A stretch of DNA of 64,000 nt from Streptomyces sp. Tu 3180. GTDB taxonomy: Bacteria; Actinomycetota; Actinomycetes; Streptomycetales; Streptomycetaceae. Shown here one piece after another: positions 36,999-45,377 of this stretch (its first letter is position 1; each line of letters opens with the position of its first letter). A program made the position numbers and the translations under genes. Under the pieces are notes generated by a model. It saw only the letters and a list, made by a program, of their open reading frames with translations. It had not been told where the DNA came from and searched no databases. Location: contig NZ_WOXS01000002.1 in NCBI RefSeq assembly GCF_009852415.1, forward strand, positions 6,922,001 to 6,986,000. The letters run 5' to 3'.

Positions 36999-37676
36999 AT
37001 GTTGTCGACAGGACTGCCCCAGGGGGCGGTGCCCAGGCTCGAACGGCCCGGCCCGCTGCGCGACCGCGTCTACGAGGCGCTGCTCGAACTCATCACCACC
37101 CGCGCCCTCCAGCCCGGCCAACACCTGGTCGAGAGCGAACTCGCCGGCCACCTCGGGGTCTCCCGCCAGCCGGTGCGCGAGGCGCTGCAGCGGCTCAACA
37201 CCGAGGGCTGGGTGGACCTGCGCCCGGCGCAGGGCGCGTTCGTGCACGAGCCGACGGAGGAGGAGGCCGACCAGCTGCTCACCGTCCGCACGCTGCTGGA
37301 GGCCGAGGCCGCCCGGCTCGCCGCGCTCAACGCGGACGGCGCGGGCGTCGAGGCCCTGGAGGAGATCCTGGCGCAGGGTCTCGAAGCCGTCGCCTCCGAC
37401 GACGTGGACGCCGCCGTCGCCCTCAACGCCCGCTTCCACGCCACGGTCATGGAGCTGGCCGGCAACGCGGTGCTCGCCGAGCTCGCCGCCCGGGTCGACC
37501 GGCGCGTGCGCTGGTACTACACGCCGATCGCCCGGCAGCGCGGCGGACAGTCCTGGGTCGAGCACCGTGACCTGATCGCCGCCATCGCGGACCACGACGA
37601 GCAGCTGGCCACCCGGCTCATGCGCGAACACACCGAGCACACCCGGCGTTCGTACCACGCGCGGACGAAGTCCTAG
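36999..37676 (+). CDS. GntR-family regulator with FCD domain
   Basis: A 225-residue FadR-subfamily regulator: winged helix (about 15-80; LRDRVYEALLELITTRALQPGQHLVESELAGHLGVSRQPVREALQRLNTEGWVDLRPAQGAFV) and an all-helical FCD domain (about 92-215) with the metal/carboxylate-binding residues in NARFHATVMELAGN, EHRDLIAAIADHD and REHTEHTRR. FCD proteins usually sense small organic acids. Given its neighbours and the shared 9-bp sequence in the formate operon promoter, formate or oxalate-related control is the leading guess. ATG 36999 follows GAGGAGG. Confidence 0.92.
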   Translation: MLSTGLPQGAVPRLERPGPLRDRVYEALLELITTRALQPGQHLVESELAGHLGVSRQPVREALQRLNTEGWVDLRPAQGAFVHEPTEEEADQLLTVRTLLEAEAARLAALNADGAGVEALEEILAQGLEAVASDDVDAAVALNARFHATVMELAGNAVLAELAARVDRRVRWYYTPIARQRGGQSWVEHRDLIAAIADHDEQLATRLMREHTEHTRRSYHARTKS

Positions 37677-37750
37677 CCCCGCGGCGCCGGGGGGCCCGGC
37701 CGTGCGCACGGCCGGTCGCCGCGCCGGAGGATCCGGACGCTCCGGGACTT

Positions 37751-37774
37751 CTTTGTCCTGCGAGTGGAAAAAGT
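37751..37774. promoter_or_regulatory. Operator of the sugar regulon, copy 1
   Basis: CTTTGTCCTG-N5-GGAAAAAGT; its ends form an inverted repeat (CTTTGTCC against CTTTTTCC in complement). The same two blocks with the same 5-bp spacing recur at 45191-45214. A further half-site ACTTCTTCC follows at 37794-37802. It lies 124 bp upstream of the ROK gene and is A/T-rich against its surroundings. Confidence 0.65.
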
Positions 37775-37897
37775 CGGGGGCAATTCCTGCGCGACTTCTT
37801 CCCACCCCGGGCAGCCGCTGCTACTTTCCCTCCGAAAGCACGCCACGACGTGGCCGGGATCCGGCACGCACAGGCCGATTGAGGCGGGGAGGGGCTC

Positions 37898-39088
37898 GTG
37901 AGACGTATGACGGCGCGACCCGCGAACGCCCACCAGGCCCGCCTGCTCCGGCTGCTGCGCGACGGCGGTCCCAACTCCCGTGCCCAGCTGGGCGACCAGG
38001 TCGACCTCTCGCGGTCGAAGCTGGCCGTGGAGGTGGACCGGCTGCTGGAGACGGAACTCGTCGTGGCCGACGGACTCGCCGCCTCGCGCGGCGGCCGGCG
38101 GTCCCACAACATCCGGCTCAACCCGCGCCTGCGTCTCCTCGGCGTCGACATCGGCGCGACCTCGGTCGACGTCGCCGTCACCAACGCCGAGCTGGAGATC
38201 CTCGGACACATCAACCAGCCCATGTACGTCCGCGAGGGGCCGGTCGCGGTCTTCGAACAGGTACTGGCCATGGCCGCCAAGCTGAGGGCCTCGGGGCTCG
38301 CGGAGGGGTTCGACGGCGCCGGCATCGGCGTCCCCGGTCCGGTCCGCTTCCCCGAGGGCGTCCCGGTGGCCCCGCCGATCATGCCGGGCTGGGACGGCTT
38401 CCCCGTGCGGGAGGCGCTCAGCCAGGACCTCGGCTGCCCGGTCATGGTCGACAACGACGTGAACCTGATGGCGATGGGGGAGCAGCACGCGGGCGTCGCC
38501 CGCACCGTCGCCGACTTCCTCTGCGTCAAGATCGGCACCGGCATCGGCTGCGGCATCGTCGTCGGCGGTGAGGTCTACCGCGGGACGACGGGCAGCGCGG
38601 GCGACATCGGGCACATCCAGGCCGTGCCCGACGGCCGCCCGTGCGCCTGCGGCAACCGGGGCTGCCTGGAGGCGCACTTCTCCGGCGCGGCCCTCGCCCG
38701 GGACGCCATGGAGGCCGCCCAGCAGGGGCTCTCCGCCGAACTCGCGAGCCGCCTGGAGACCAACGGCACGCTCAGCGCCGTCGACGTCGCCGCGGCGGCC
38801 GCCGCGGGGGACGCGAGCGCCCTCGACCTGATCCGCGAGGGCGGCAACCGCACCGGCCAGGTCATCGCCGGCCTGGTCAGCTTCTTCAACCCCGGCCTGG
38901 TGGTGATCGGCGGCGGGGTGACCGGCCTCGGCCACACCCTGCTCGCCGCGATCCGCACCCAGGTCTACCGCCAGTCACTGCCCCTGGCGACCGGCAACCT
39001 GCCCATCGTCCTGGGCGAACTGGGCCCCACCGCCGGCGTCATCGGCGCGGCCCGGCTCATCAGCGACCACCTGTTCTCACCCGCGTAG
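37898..39088 (+). CDS. ROK-family transcriptional regulator
   Basis: A 396-residue ROK repressor. An N-terminal winged helix-turn-helix (about 10-70; QARLLRLLRDGGPNSRAQLGDQVDLSRSKLAVEVDRLLETELV) is joined to a sugar-kinase-like domain. That domain has GVDIGATSVDVAV, VPGPVRFPEG, the DNDVN block, GTGIGCGIVVGGEVYRGTTGSAGDIGHI and the zinc motif CACGNRGCLEAHFSG. GTG 37898 follows GGGAGGGG. It heads a row of sugar uptake and catabolism genes and probably represses them through the repeat at 37751-37774, releasing on binding the sugar or a derivative. Confidence 0.93.
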   Translation: MRRMTARPANAHQARLLRLLRDGGPNSRAQLGDQVDLSRSKLAVEVDRLLETELVVADGLAASRGGRRSHNIRLNPRLRLLGVDIGATSVDVAVTNAELEILGHINQPMYVREGPVAVFEQVLAMAAKLRASGLAEGFDGAGIGVPGPVRFPEGVPVAPPIMPGWDGFPVREALSQDLGCPVMVDNDVNLMAMGEQHAGVARTVADFLCVKIGTGIGCGIVVGGEVYRGTTGSAGDIGHIQAVPDGRPCACGNRGCLEAHFSGAALARDAMEAAQQGLSAELASRLETNGTLSAVDVAAAAAAGDASALDLIREGGNRTGQVIAGLVSFFNPGLVVIGGGVTGLGHTLLAAIRTQVYRQSLPLATGNLPIVLGELGPTAGVIGAARLISDHLFSPA

Positions 39089-39211
39089 GACCCACCGCAC
39101 CGCACCACCACCGCACGTCCCACCGGCACCACCCCGCTGCTCCGCCCTGCCCTGACAACGTTGGCCCGACCGTGCCCTGAACCGGCCGCACGCCCGCCGA
39201 GGGGAATCCGC

Positions 39212-40729
39212 ATGGCACCAGAACCACCGCTGCTCAGCATGTCCGGCATCACCAAGTCGTTCCCCGGAGTCCGGGCCCTGGACGGCGTCGACCTCGACGT
39301 CCAGGCCGGTGAGGTGCACTGCCTGCTCGGCCAGAACGGTGCCGGGAAGTCCACCCTGATCAAGGTGCTGGCCGGCGCCCACCAGCCCGACACGGGCACC
39401 ATCCGCTGGCGCGGGGAGGCCGTCACGCTCCGCTCGCCGATCGCCGCCATGCGCCTGGGCATCGCCACCATCTACCAGGAACTCGACCTGGTGGAGCACC
39501 TGTCGGTCGCCGAGAACGTCCACCTCGGCCACGAACCCACGGCCGCCGGCTTCGTCGTACGGGGGAAGGCCGCCCGTACCGCGACCGCGGAGCTGCTCGA
39601 GCGGCTCGGGCACCCGGAGATCGACCCGGCCCGCCTGGTCGGGGAGCTGTCGGCGGCGCAGCAGCAGATCGTGTCGATGGCGCGGGCGCTGTCCCACGAC
39701 GTACGGCTCATCGTGATGGACGAGCCGTCCGCCGCCCTCGACCCGGACGAGGTCGACAACCTCTTCCGCATCGTCGCCGACCTCACCGCCGACGGAGTGG
39801 CCGTCGTCTACATCTCGCACCGGCTGGAGGAGATCCGGCGCATCGGCGACCGGGTGACGGTGCTGAAGGACGGCCGGGCCGTGGCCGGCGGGCTGCCCGC
39901 GAAGTCGACGCCCACCCGCGAGGTCGTCGCGCTGATGACGGGACGCAACGTGGAGTACGTCTTCCCGGAGCGGCCCGCCTCCGCGCCCGGGGCCGAACCG
40001 GTGCTCACCGTCGAAGGGCTGTCCCGGCACGGCGAGTTCGCCCCCCTCGACCTCCAGGTGCGCCCCGGCGAGATCGTCGGGCTCGCGGGGCTCGTCGGCT
40101 CCGGACGCTCCGAGATCCTGGAGACGGTCTACGGCGCCCGCAGGCCCGACACCGGTCGCGTCCTCGTCGACGGGCGGCCCCTCAAGCCGGGCAGCGTGCG
40201 GGCGGCCGTCAGCGCCGGGATCGGCCTCGCCCCCGAGGAGCGCAAGGCGCAGGCGCTGCTGATGCTGGAGTCCGTCACCCGCAACGTGTCGGTCTCCTCC
40301 CTGTCCCGCTTCTCGCGGGGCGGCTGGATCGACCGCGGTGCCGAACTGGGGGCGGCGCGCGCGGCGACCCGCGAACTGTCCCTGCGGCCCGACAACCCGG
40401 ACGTGCCCGTGCGCACGCTGTCCGGCGGCAACCAGCAGAAGGCCGTGCTCGCGCGCTGGCTGCTGCGCGGCTGCCGGGTCCTGCTCCTCGACGAACCCAC
40501 GCGCGGCGTCGACGTGGGCGCCCGCGCCGAACTGTACGCGGTCGTCCGCCGGCTGGCGGACGAAGGCCTCGCCGTGCTGCTGGTCTCCAGCGAGGTGCCC
40601 GAGGTGCTCGGCCTCGCCGACCGCGTCCTGGTGCTGCGCGAGGGCCGGGTCGTCCACACGGCGCCCGCCCGCGAACTCGACGAACACCGTGTACTCGACC
40701 TGGTCATGGAAGGAAGCCCGGCGTCATGA
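39212..40729 (+). CDS. Sugar ABC transporter ATP-binding protein (ribose/xylose type)
   Basis: A 505-residue double ATPase of the RbsA/MglA class. First half: Walker A GQNGAGKST, IYQELDLVEHLSVAENVHLG, signature ELSAAQQQIVSMARAL, Walker B LIVMDEPSAAL. Second half: degenerate Walker A GLVGSGRSE, PEERKAQALL, signature LSGGNQQKAVLARWL, LLLDEPTRGVDVGA. ATG 39212 follows GAGGGG. The stop overlaps the permease start as ATGA. Powers uptake of the sugar bound by the lipoprotein encoded two genes later. Confidence 0.95.
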   Translation: MAPEPPLLSMSGITKSFPGVRALDGVDLDVQAGEVHCLLGQNGAGKSTLIKVLAGAHQPDTGTIRWRGEAVTLRSPIAAMRLGIATIYQELDLVEHLSVAENVHLGHEPTAAGFVVRGKAARTATAELLERLGHPEIDPARLVGELSAAQQQIVSMARALSHDVRLIVMDEPSAALDPDEVDNLFRIVADLTADGVAVVYISHRLEEIRRIGDRVTVLKDGRAVAGGLPAKSTPTREVVALMTGRNVEYVFPERPASAPGAEPVLTVEGLSRHGEFAPLDLQVRPGEIVGLAGLVGSGRSEILETVYGARRPDTGRVLVDGRPLKPGSVRAAVSAGIGLAPEERKAQALLMLESVTRNVSVSSLSRFSRGGWIDRGAELGAARAATRELSLRPDNPDVPVRTLSGGNQQKAVLARWLLRGCRVLLLDEPTRGVDVGARAELYAVVRRLADEGLAVLLVSSEVPEVLGLADRVLVLREGRVVHTAPARELDEHRVLDLVMEGSPAS

Positions 40730-41745
40730 CGCAGCCCGTCTCCCCGCCGCGGGACAGCACCCCCAAGGTGCCGTCGGCCGGCGAAACACCCGCCTGGCGC
40801 GCCGTGCTGTTCCGCGCCGACGTCCGCACGTGGTCGCTGCTCGGCGTACTCGCCGTACTGATCCTCATCGGCGGCGTCACCAAACCGGACGAGTTCCTCG
40901 ACACCCGCAACCTGCAGCTCGTCCTCACCCAGGCCTCCGTGATCGGTGTCGTCACCGTCGGCATGACGTTCGTCATCATCTCCGGCGGCATCGACCTGTC
41001 GGTCGGCGCGATCGTCGCCCTCGCCTCGGTGTGGGCGACCACGGTCGCCACCCAGGAGTACGGCTTCGGCGGCATCCTGTTCACCGCCGTCCTCGTCGGA
41101 GTGGGGTGCGGCCTGGTCAACGGGGTGCTGATCGCCTACGGCGGGATGGTGCCGTTCATCGCCACGCTCGCCATGCTCGCCTCGGCCCGGGGCCTGGCCC
41201 TGCAGATCACCGACGGGCGGACGCAGATCGTGACCGTCGACGGCGTCCTCGACCTCGGCGAACGCGACGCCTACGTGCTCGGCGTCCCGCCGCTGGTGCT
41301 GGTGTTCGCCGCGGTCACCGTCATCGGCTGGCTGGTGCTCAACCGGACCACCTTCGGCCGCCGCACCGTCGCGGTCGGCGGCAACGCGGAGGCCGCCCGG
41401 CTCGCCGGCATCGACGTCCGCCGCCAGCGGCTCTACCTCTACCTGCTGTCCGGGCTGTGCTGCGGCATCGCCGCGTTCCTGCTGATCGTGCTGTCCGGCT
41501 CCGGCCAGAACACCAACGGCAACCTCTACGAACTCGACGCCATCGCCGCCGCGATCATCGGCGGCACCCTGCTCACCGGCGGCCGGGGCACCATCGTCGG
41601 CTCCGTCCTCGGTGTCCTGGTCTTCACCACGATCACCAACATCTTCGCCCTGAACAACCTGCAGAGCGACGTCCAGCAGATCGCCAAGGGCGCGATCATC
41701 GTCGCCGCCGTGCTGGTCCAGCGCCGTACCGCGAGCACGACCTGA
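40726..41745 (+). CDS. Sugar ABC transporter permease (ribose type)
   Basis: A 339-residue membrane protein with about nine hydrophobic helices, of the BPD_transp_2 family. Family landmarks are VGMTFVIISGGIDLSVGAIVALASV, the ATPase-contact region VGGNAEAARLAGIDVRRQRLYLYLLSGLCCGIA, and AAIIGGTLLTGGRGTIVGSVLGVLVF. A cytoplasmic N-terminal tail of about 35 residues is rich in Pro and Ser. Probably forms a homodimeric pore with the preceding ATPase. Confidence 0.95.
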   Translation: MTQPVSPPRDSTPKVPSAGETPAWRAVLFRADVRTWSLLGVLAVLILIGGVTKPDEFLDTRNLQLVLTQASVIGVVTVGMTFVIISGGIDLSVGAIVALASVWATTVATQEYGFGGILFTAVLVGVGCGLVNGVLIAYGGMVPFIATLAMLASARGLALQITDGRTQIVTVDGVLDLGERDAYVLGVPPLVLVFAAVTVIGWLVLNRTTFGRRTVAVGGNAEAARLAGIDVRRQRLYLYLLSGLCCGIAAFLLIVLSGSGQNTNGNLYELDAIAAAIIGGTLLTGGRGTIVGSVLGVLVFTTITNIFALNNLQSDVQQIAKGAIIVAAVLVQRRTASTT

Positions 41746-41762
41746 GGAAAGGGTTCACCGCC

Positions 41763-42809
41763 ATGCCACAGCCCACGCCTTTCGCGAGCCGCAGAGGGCT
41801 CCTCTTCGGAGCCGCCGCCGTGTCCGCCGGTGCCTTCCTCACCGGCTGCACGAGCAACGAGTCCGACGACGAGCCGGCCGCGAACGACCAGCCCGCCGCC
41901 GACGACAAGCCGGGCAAGCCGGTCACGATCGGTTTCGCCGGGCCGCAGGCCGACCACGGCTGGCTCAACGCCATCAACCAGAACGCCAAGCAGCGCGCGG
42001 AGAAGTACTCCGACGTCACGCTGGAGATCACCGAGGGTTCCAACGACACCGCCCAGCAGATCGGCCAGATCGAGACCCTGATCAACAAGAAGGTCGACGT
42101 GCTGGTGGTGCTGCCGGCCGACGGCAAGGCGCTCACCCAGGTCGGGCTGAAGGCGATGCGCGCCGGCATCCCGGTGGTCAACCTGGACCGGATCTTCAAC
42201 ACCCCGCAGGCGTACCGCTGCTGGATCGGCGGCGACAACTACGGCATGGGGCTGAACGCCGGCCACTACATCGGGGAGAAGCTCAAGGACAGGCCGGACG
42301 CCCGGGTCGTGGAACTGGCCGGGCTGGACAACCTGGAGCTCACCAAGCAGCGCACCCAGGGCTTCGACGACGCGCTGAAGAACTATCCCAACATCAGGAA
42401 GGTGGCCCGTCAGGCGGCCGACTTCACGGTCGAGTCCGGTCAGGCCAAGATGGCCCAGCTGCTCCAGGCGCAGTCGAAGTTCGACGCGCTGTGGAACCAC
42501 GACGACGACCAGGGCGTGGGCGCGCTGCGCGCCATCGAGCAGGCCGGGCGCGACGACTTCCTGATGGTCGGCGGCGCGGGCGCCAAGTCCGCGATGGACG
42601 CCATCAAGGCCGACAACGGCGTCCTGAAGGCGACCGTCCTGTACCCGCCGACGATGGCCGCCTCCGCGATCGACCTCGCCCGGGCGCTGGGCCAGGGCAA
42701 GGGCGTCGGCGGTCTCGCCGAGTTCGAGATCCCGGCGTCGATCACGCTGTACTCGGCCGTCGTCGACAAGGAGAACGTGGACCAGTACATGTCCACCGGC
42801 TTCAAGTGA
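41763..42809 (+). CDS. Sugar-binding lipoprotein of the ABC transporter
   Basis: A 348-residue type I periplasmic-binding-protein-like lipoprotein. The signal (SRRGLLFGAAAVSAGAFLTGC) has a twin-arginine-like RR and a lipobox with Cys29 as lipid anchor; an Asp/Pro-rich spacer follows. The binding domain starts VTIGFAGPQADHGWLNAINQNAK, with typical TLINKKVDVLVVLPADGKAL and GIPVVNLDRIF. A ribose-family fold suggests a monosaccharide or small glycoside; the exact ligand is unknown. ATG 41763, 17 bp after the permease stop, follows GAGGAAAGG. Confidence 0.94.
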   Translation: MPQPTPFASRRGLLFGAAAVSAGAFLTGCTSNESDDEPAANDQPAADDKPGKPVTIGFAGPQADHGWLNAINQNAKQRAEKYSDVTLEITEGSNDTAQQIGQIETLINKKVDVLVVLPADGKALTQVGLKAMRAGIPVVNLDRIFNTPQAYRCWIGGDNYGMGLNAGHYIGEKLKDRPDARVVELAGLDNLELTKQRTQGFDDALKNYPNIRKVARQAADFTVESGQAKMAQLLQAQSKFDALWNHDDDQGVGALRAIEQAGRDDFLMVGGAGAKSAMDAIKADNGVLKATVLYPPTMAASAIDLARALGQGKGVGGLAEFEIPASITLYSAVVDKENVDQYMSTGFK

Positions 42810-42890
42810 GGAGCCCCGCCCCACGGGCCTGACCAGCCCACCGGGCGGGGCCCACCCCCCACCCGCCACGACGACGAGGAGGACATCCGT

Positions 42891-44099
42891 ATGGCACAGC
42901 CGCAGCAGCCAGAAGGGGCAGACACGGGGAAGCCGCCGTTGCGCGTCGGCATGGTCGGCTACGCCTTCATGGGCGCCGCCCACTCCCAGGGCTGGCGCAC
43001 CGCGGGCCGCGTCTTCGACCTGCCGCTGAGCCCCGAACTGGCCGTGATCTGCGGCCGGAACGCCGACGCCGTGCGCGCGGCGGCCGACCGGCACGGCTGG
43101 GCGGCCACCGAGACCGACTGGCGCGCCCTGGTCGAACGGGACGACGTCGACCTCGTCGACATCTGCACCCCCGGTGACAGCCACGCCGAGATAGCGCTGG
43201 CCGCCCTCGCCGCGGGCAAGCACGTGCTGTGCGAGAAGCCGCTGGCCAACAACGTCGCCGAGGCCGAGGCGATGGCCCGTGCCGCCGAAGAGGCACACGG
43301 GCGCGGCCGGCTGGCGATGGTCGGCTTCAACTACCGCCGGGTCCCCGCGACCGCGCTGGCCCGGCGGATGGTGGCCGAGGGCAGGATCGGCAGGCTGCGG
43401 CACGTGCGCGTGGCGTACCTGCAGGACTGGCTGGTGGACCCGGAGTTCCCGCTGACCTGGCGGCTGCGCCGCGAGCACGCCGGCTCCGGCTCGCTCGGCG
43501 ACCTCGGGGCGCACATCGTCGACCTCGCGCAGTACCTGGCCGGCGAGCGGCTGGCGGGCGTCTCCGCGCTCACCGAGACCTTCGTACGGGAGCGGCCGCT
43601 GCCCACCGCGCCCAGCAGCGGCCTGGCCGCCGTCTCGGCCGCCGGCACCGGGCAGGTCACCGTGGACGACGCCGCCCTGTTCACCGGCCGCTTCGCCTCC
43701 GGCGCCCTCGCCTCCTTCGAGGCCACCCGCTACGCCACCGGACGCAAGAACGCCCTGCGCATCGAACTCAACGGCGAGCGCGGTTCGCTGGCCTTCGACC
43801 TGGAGCGGCTCAACGAGCTGTCGTACCACGACGGCACGGAGCCCGGGGCGCACGCCGGCTTCCGCCGCATCCTCGTCACCGAACCCGAGCACCCCTACCT
43901 GGACGCCTGGTGGCCGCCGGGCCACGGTCTCGGTTACGAGCACACCTTCGTGCACCAGGCCCGTGATCTGGTGCACGCGGTCGCCGAGGGGCGCACGCCC
44001 GAGCCTTCCTTCGCCGACGGGCTGCAGGTGCAGCGGGTGCTGGCCGCGGTGGAGGAGAGTGCCGGGAAGAACTCCGTCTACACGCCGATCGCCGCCTGA
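42891..44099 (+). CDS. Gfo/Idh/MocA family sugar oxidoreductase
   Basis: A 402-residue NAD(P)-dependent dehydrogenase. Rossmann motif RVGMVGYAFMGAAHSQGW, VDICTPGDSHAEIALAALAAGKHVLCEKPLANNVAEAE (the EKP catalytic lysine), then GFNYRRVPATALA and SGSLGDLGAHIVDLAQYL in the substrate domain. Such enzymes oxidise or reduce sugars, inositols or keto-sugars. Placement between a sugar importer and a TIM-barrel isomerase points to conversion of the imported sugar, possibly to a 3-keto form. ATG 42891 follows GAGGAGGA. Confidence 0.93.
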   Translation: MAQPQQPEGADTGKPPLRVGMVGYAFMGAAHSQGWRTAGRVFDLPLSPELAVICGRNADAVRAAADRHGWAATETDWRALVERDDVDLVDICTPGDSHAEIALAALAAGKHVLCEKPLANNVAEAEAMARAAEEAHGRGRLAMVGFNYRRVPATALARRMVAEGRIGRLRHVRVAYLQDWLVDPEFPLTWRLRREHAGSGSLGDLGAHIVDLAQYLAGERLAGVSALTETFVRERPLPTAPSSGLAAVSAAGTGQVTVDDAALFTGRFASGALASFEATRYATGRKNALRIELNGERGSLAFDLERLNELSYHDGTEPGAHAGFRRILVTEPEHPYLDAWWPPGHGLGYEHTFVHQARDLVHAVAEGRTPEPSFADGLQVQRVLAAVEESAGKNSVYTPIAA

Positions 44100-44116
44100 A
44101 GGAGGGCTGAGAACGG

Positions 44117-45115
44117 ATGCCGCGCAACTTCACGCTGTTCACCGGTCAGTGGGCCGACCTGCCGCTGGAGGAGGTCTGCCACCTGGCCCGCGACTTCGGC
44201 TACGACGGGCTGGAACTCGCCTGCTGGGGGGACCACTTCGAGGTCGACAAGGCCCTGGCCGACCCCTCCTACCTCGCGTCCCGCCACCGGCTCCTCGACA
44301 AGTACGGCCTGAAGTGCTGGGCGGTCTCCAACCACCTGGTCGGCCAGGCCGTGTGCGACGCCATCATCGACGAGCGCCACCGGGCCATCCTGCCCGCCCG
44401 GATCTGGGGCGACGGCGAGCCCGAGGGCGTACGGCGGCGCGCCGCGGCCGAGATCGGGGACACCGCGCGTGCCGCGGCCGCCTTCGGTGTGGACACGGTC
44501 GTCGGTTTCACCGGTTCGTCGATCTGGCACCTGGTGGCGATGTTCCCGCCGGCGCCCGAGTCGATGATCGAGCGGGGTTACGAGGACTTCGCCGAGCGGT
44601 GGAACCCGATCCTGGACGTGTTCGACGCGCAGGGCGTGCGGTTCGCGCACGAGGTGCATCCCAGTGAGATCGCCTACGACTACTGGACGACCGTGCGGGC
44701 CCTGGAGGCGGTCGGCCGCCGGCCGGCCTTCGGGCTCAACTTCGATCCCTCGCACTTCGTGTGGCAGGACCTGGACCCGGTGGGGTTCCTCTACGACTTC
44801 CGGGACCGGATCTACCACGTGGACTGCAAGGAGGCCCGGCGGCGGCTGGACGGGCGCAACGGCCGTCTCGGCTCGCATCTGCCCTGGGGCGATCCGCGGC
44901 GCGGCTGGGACTTCGTCTCCGCCGGGCACGGTGACGTTCCCTGGGAGGACGTGTTCCGGATGCTGCGGTCGATCGGGTACGACGGTCCGGTCTCCGTGGA
45001 GTGGGAGGACGCCGGCATGGACCGGCTCCAGGGCGCTCCCGAGGCGCTGACCCGCCTGAAGGCCTTCGACTTCGACCCGCCCAGCGCGTCCTTCGACGCC
45101 GCGTTCAACAGCTGA
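44117..45115 (+). CDS. TIM-barrel sugar phosphate isomerase/epimerase family protein
   Basis: A 332-residue xylose-isomerase-like TIM barrel (AP-endonuclease-2 superfamily). Metal ligands are suggested by FAHEVHPSEIAYD (Glu), FGLNFDPSHFVWQ (Asp, His), YHVDCKEARR (His, Asp) and VSVEWEDAG (Glu). Paired with Gfo/Idh/MocA enzymes, these proteins often act as epimerases, isomerases or hydratases on oxidised sugars. ATG 44117 is 17 bp after the oxidoreductase stop. A hairpin at 45142-45169 ends the unit. Confidence 0.92.
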   Translation: MPRNFTLFTGQWADLPLEEVCHLARDFGYDGLELACWGDHFEVDKALADPSYLASRHRLLDKYGLKCWAVSNHLVGQAVCDAIIDERHRAILPARIWGDGEPEGVRRRAAAEIGDTARAAAAFGVDTVVGFTGSSIWHLVAMFPPAPESMIERGYEDFAERWNPILDVFDAQGVRFAHEVHPSEIAYDYWTTVRALEAVGRRPAFGLNFDPSHFVWQDLDPVGFLYDFRDRIYHVDCKEARRRLDGRNGRLGSHLPWGDPRRGWDFVSAGHGDVPWEDVFRMLRSIGYDGPVSVEWEDAGMDRLQGAPEALTRLKAFDFDPPSASFDAAFNS

Positions 45116-45141
45116 TCCGCGCGCCCGGCGGCGGGCCGGAA

Positions 45142-45169
45142 CGGGGACCGGAACATCCGCCGGTCCCCG
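45142..45169. terminator. Hairpin terminator of the sugar catabolism operon
   Basis: Perfect 10-bp arms CGGGGACCGG and its complement with an 8-nt loop, 27 bp after the isomerase stop codon. Confidence 0.6.
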
Positions 45170-45190
45170 GTCCGACCTGCCCGGACGCCA

Positions 45191-45214
45191 CTTTGTCCTG
45201 AGATGGGAAAAAGT
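45191..45214. promoter_or_regulatory. Operator of the sugar regulon, copy 2
   Basis: CTTTGTCCTG-N5-GGAAAAAGT, the same two blocks and spacing as at 37751-37774, here with arms extendable to ACTTTGTCC and ACTTTTTCC (complement). It lies 164 bp upstream of the large secreted protein gene, which is therefore probably under the same ROK repressor. Confidence 0.65.
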
Positions 45215-45377
45215 TCGACCAGTCCTGGGTCAAGGGGTGTCCGCCTCGAGGGAACGCGGTTACCGTCCTTGAAGTGTTCAGGACACACACGTCTCCGGGG
45301 TGACGGCGCACCCCGGCGCCCGCACCGCACCTCCACGCACCCGTTCCGTACGGCCATCCCGTTCCCGGAGGGACTTC

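Noticed and set aside
34122..37676. Complete oxalate degradation locus
   Set aside because: Although an OFA-type antiporter and formate dehydrogenase are present, no oxalyl-CoA decarboxylase or formyl-CoA transferase gene is in the window, so only formate handling is supported.
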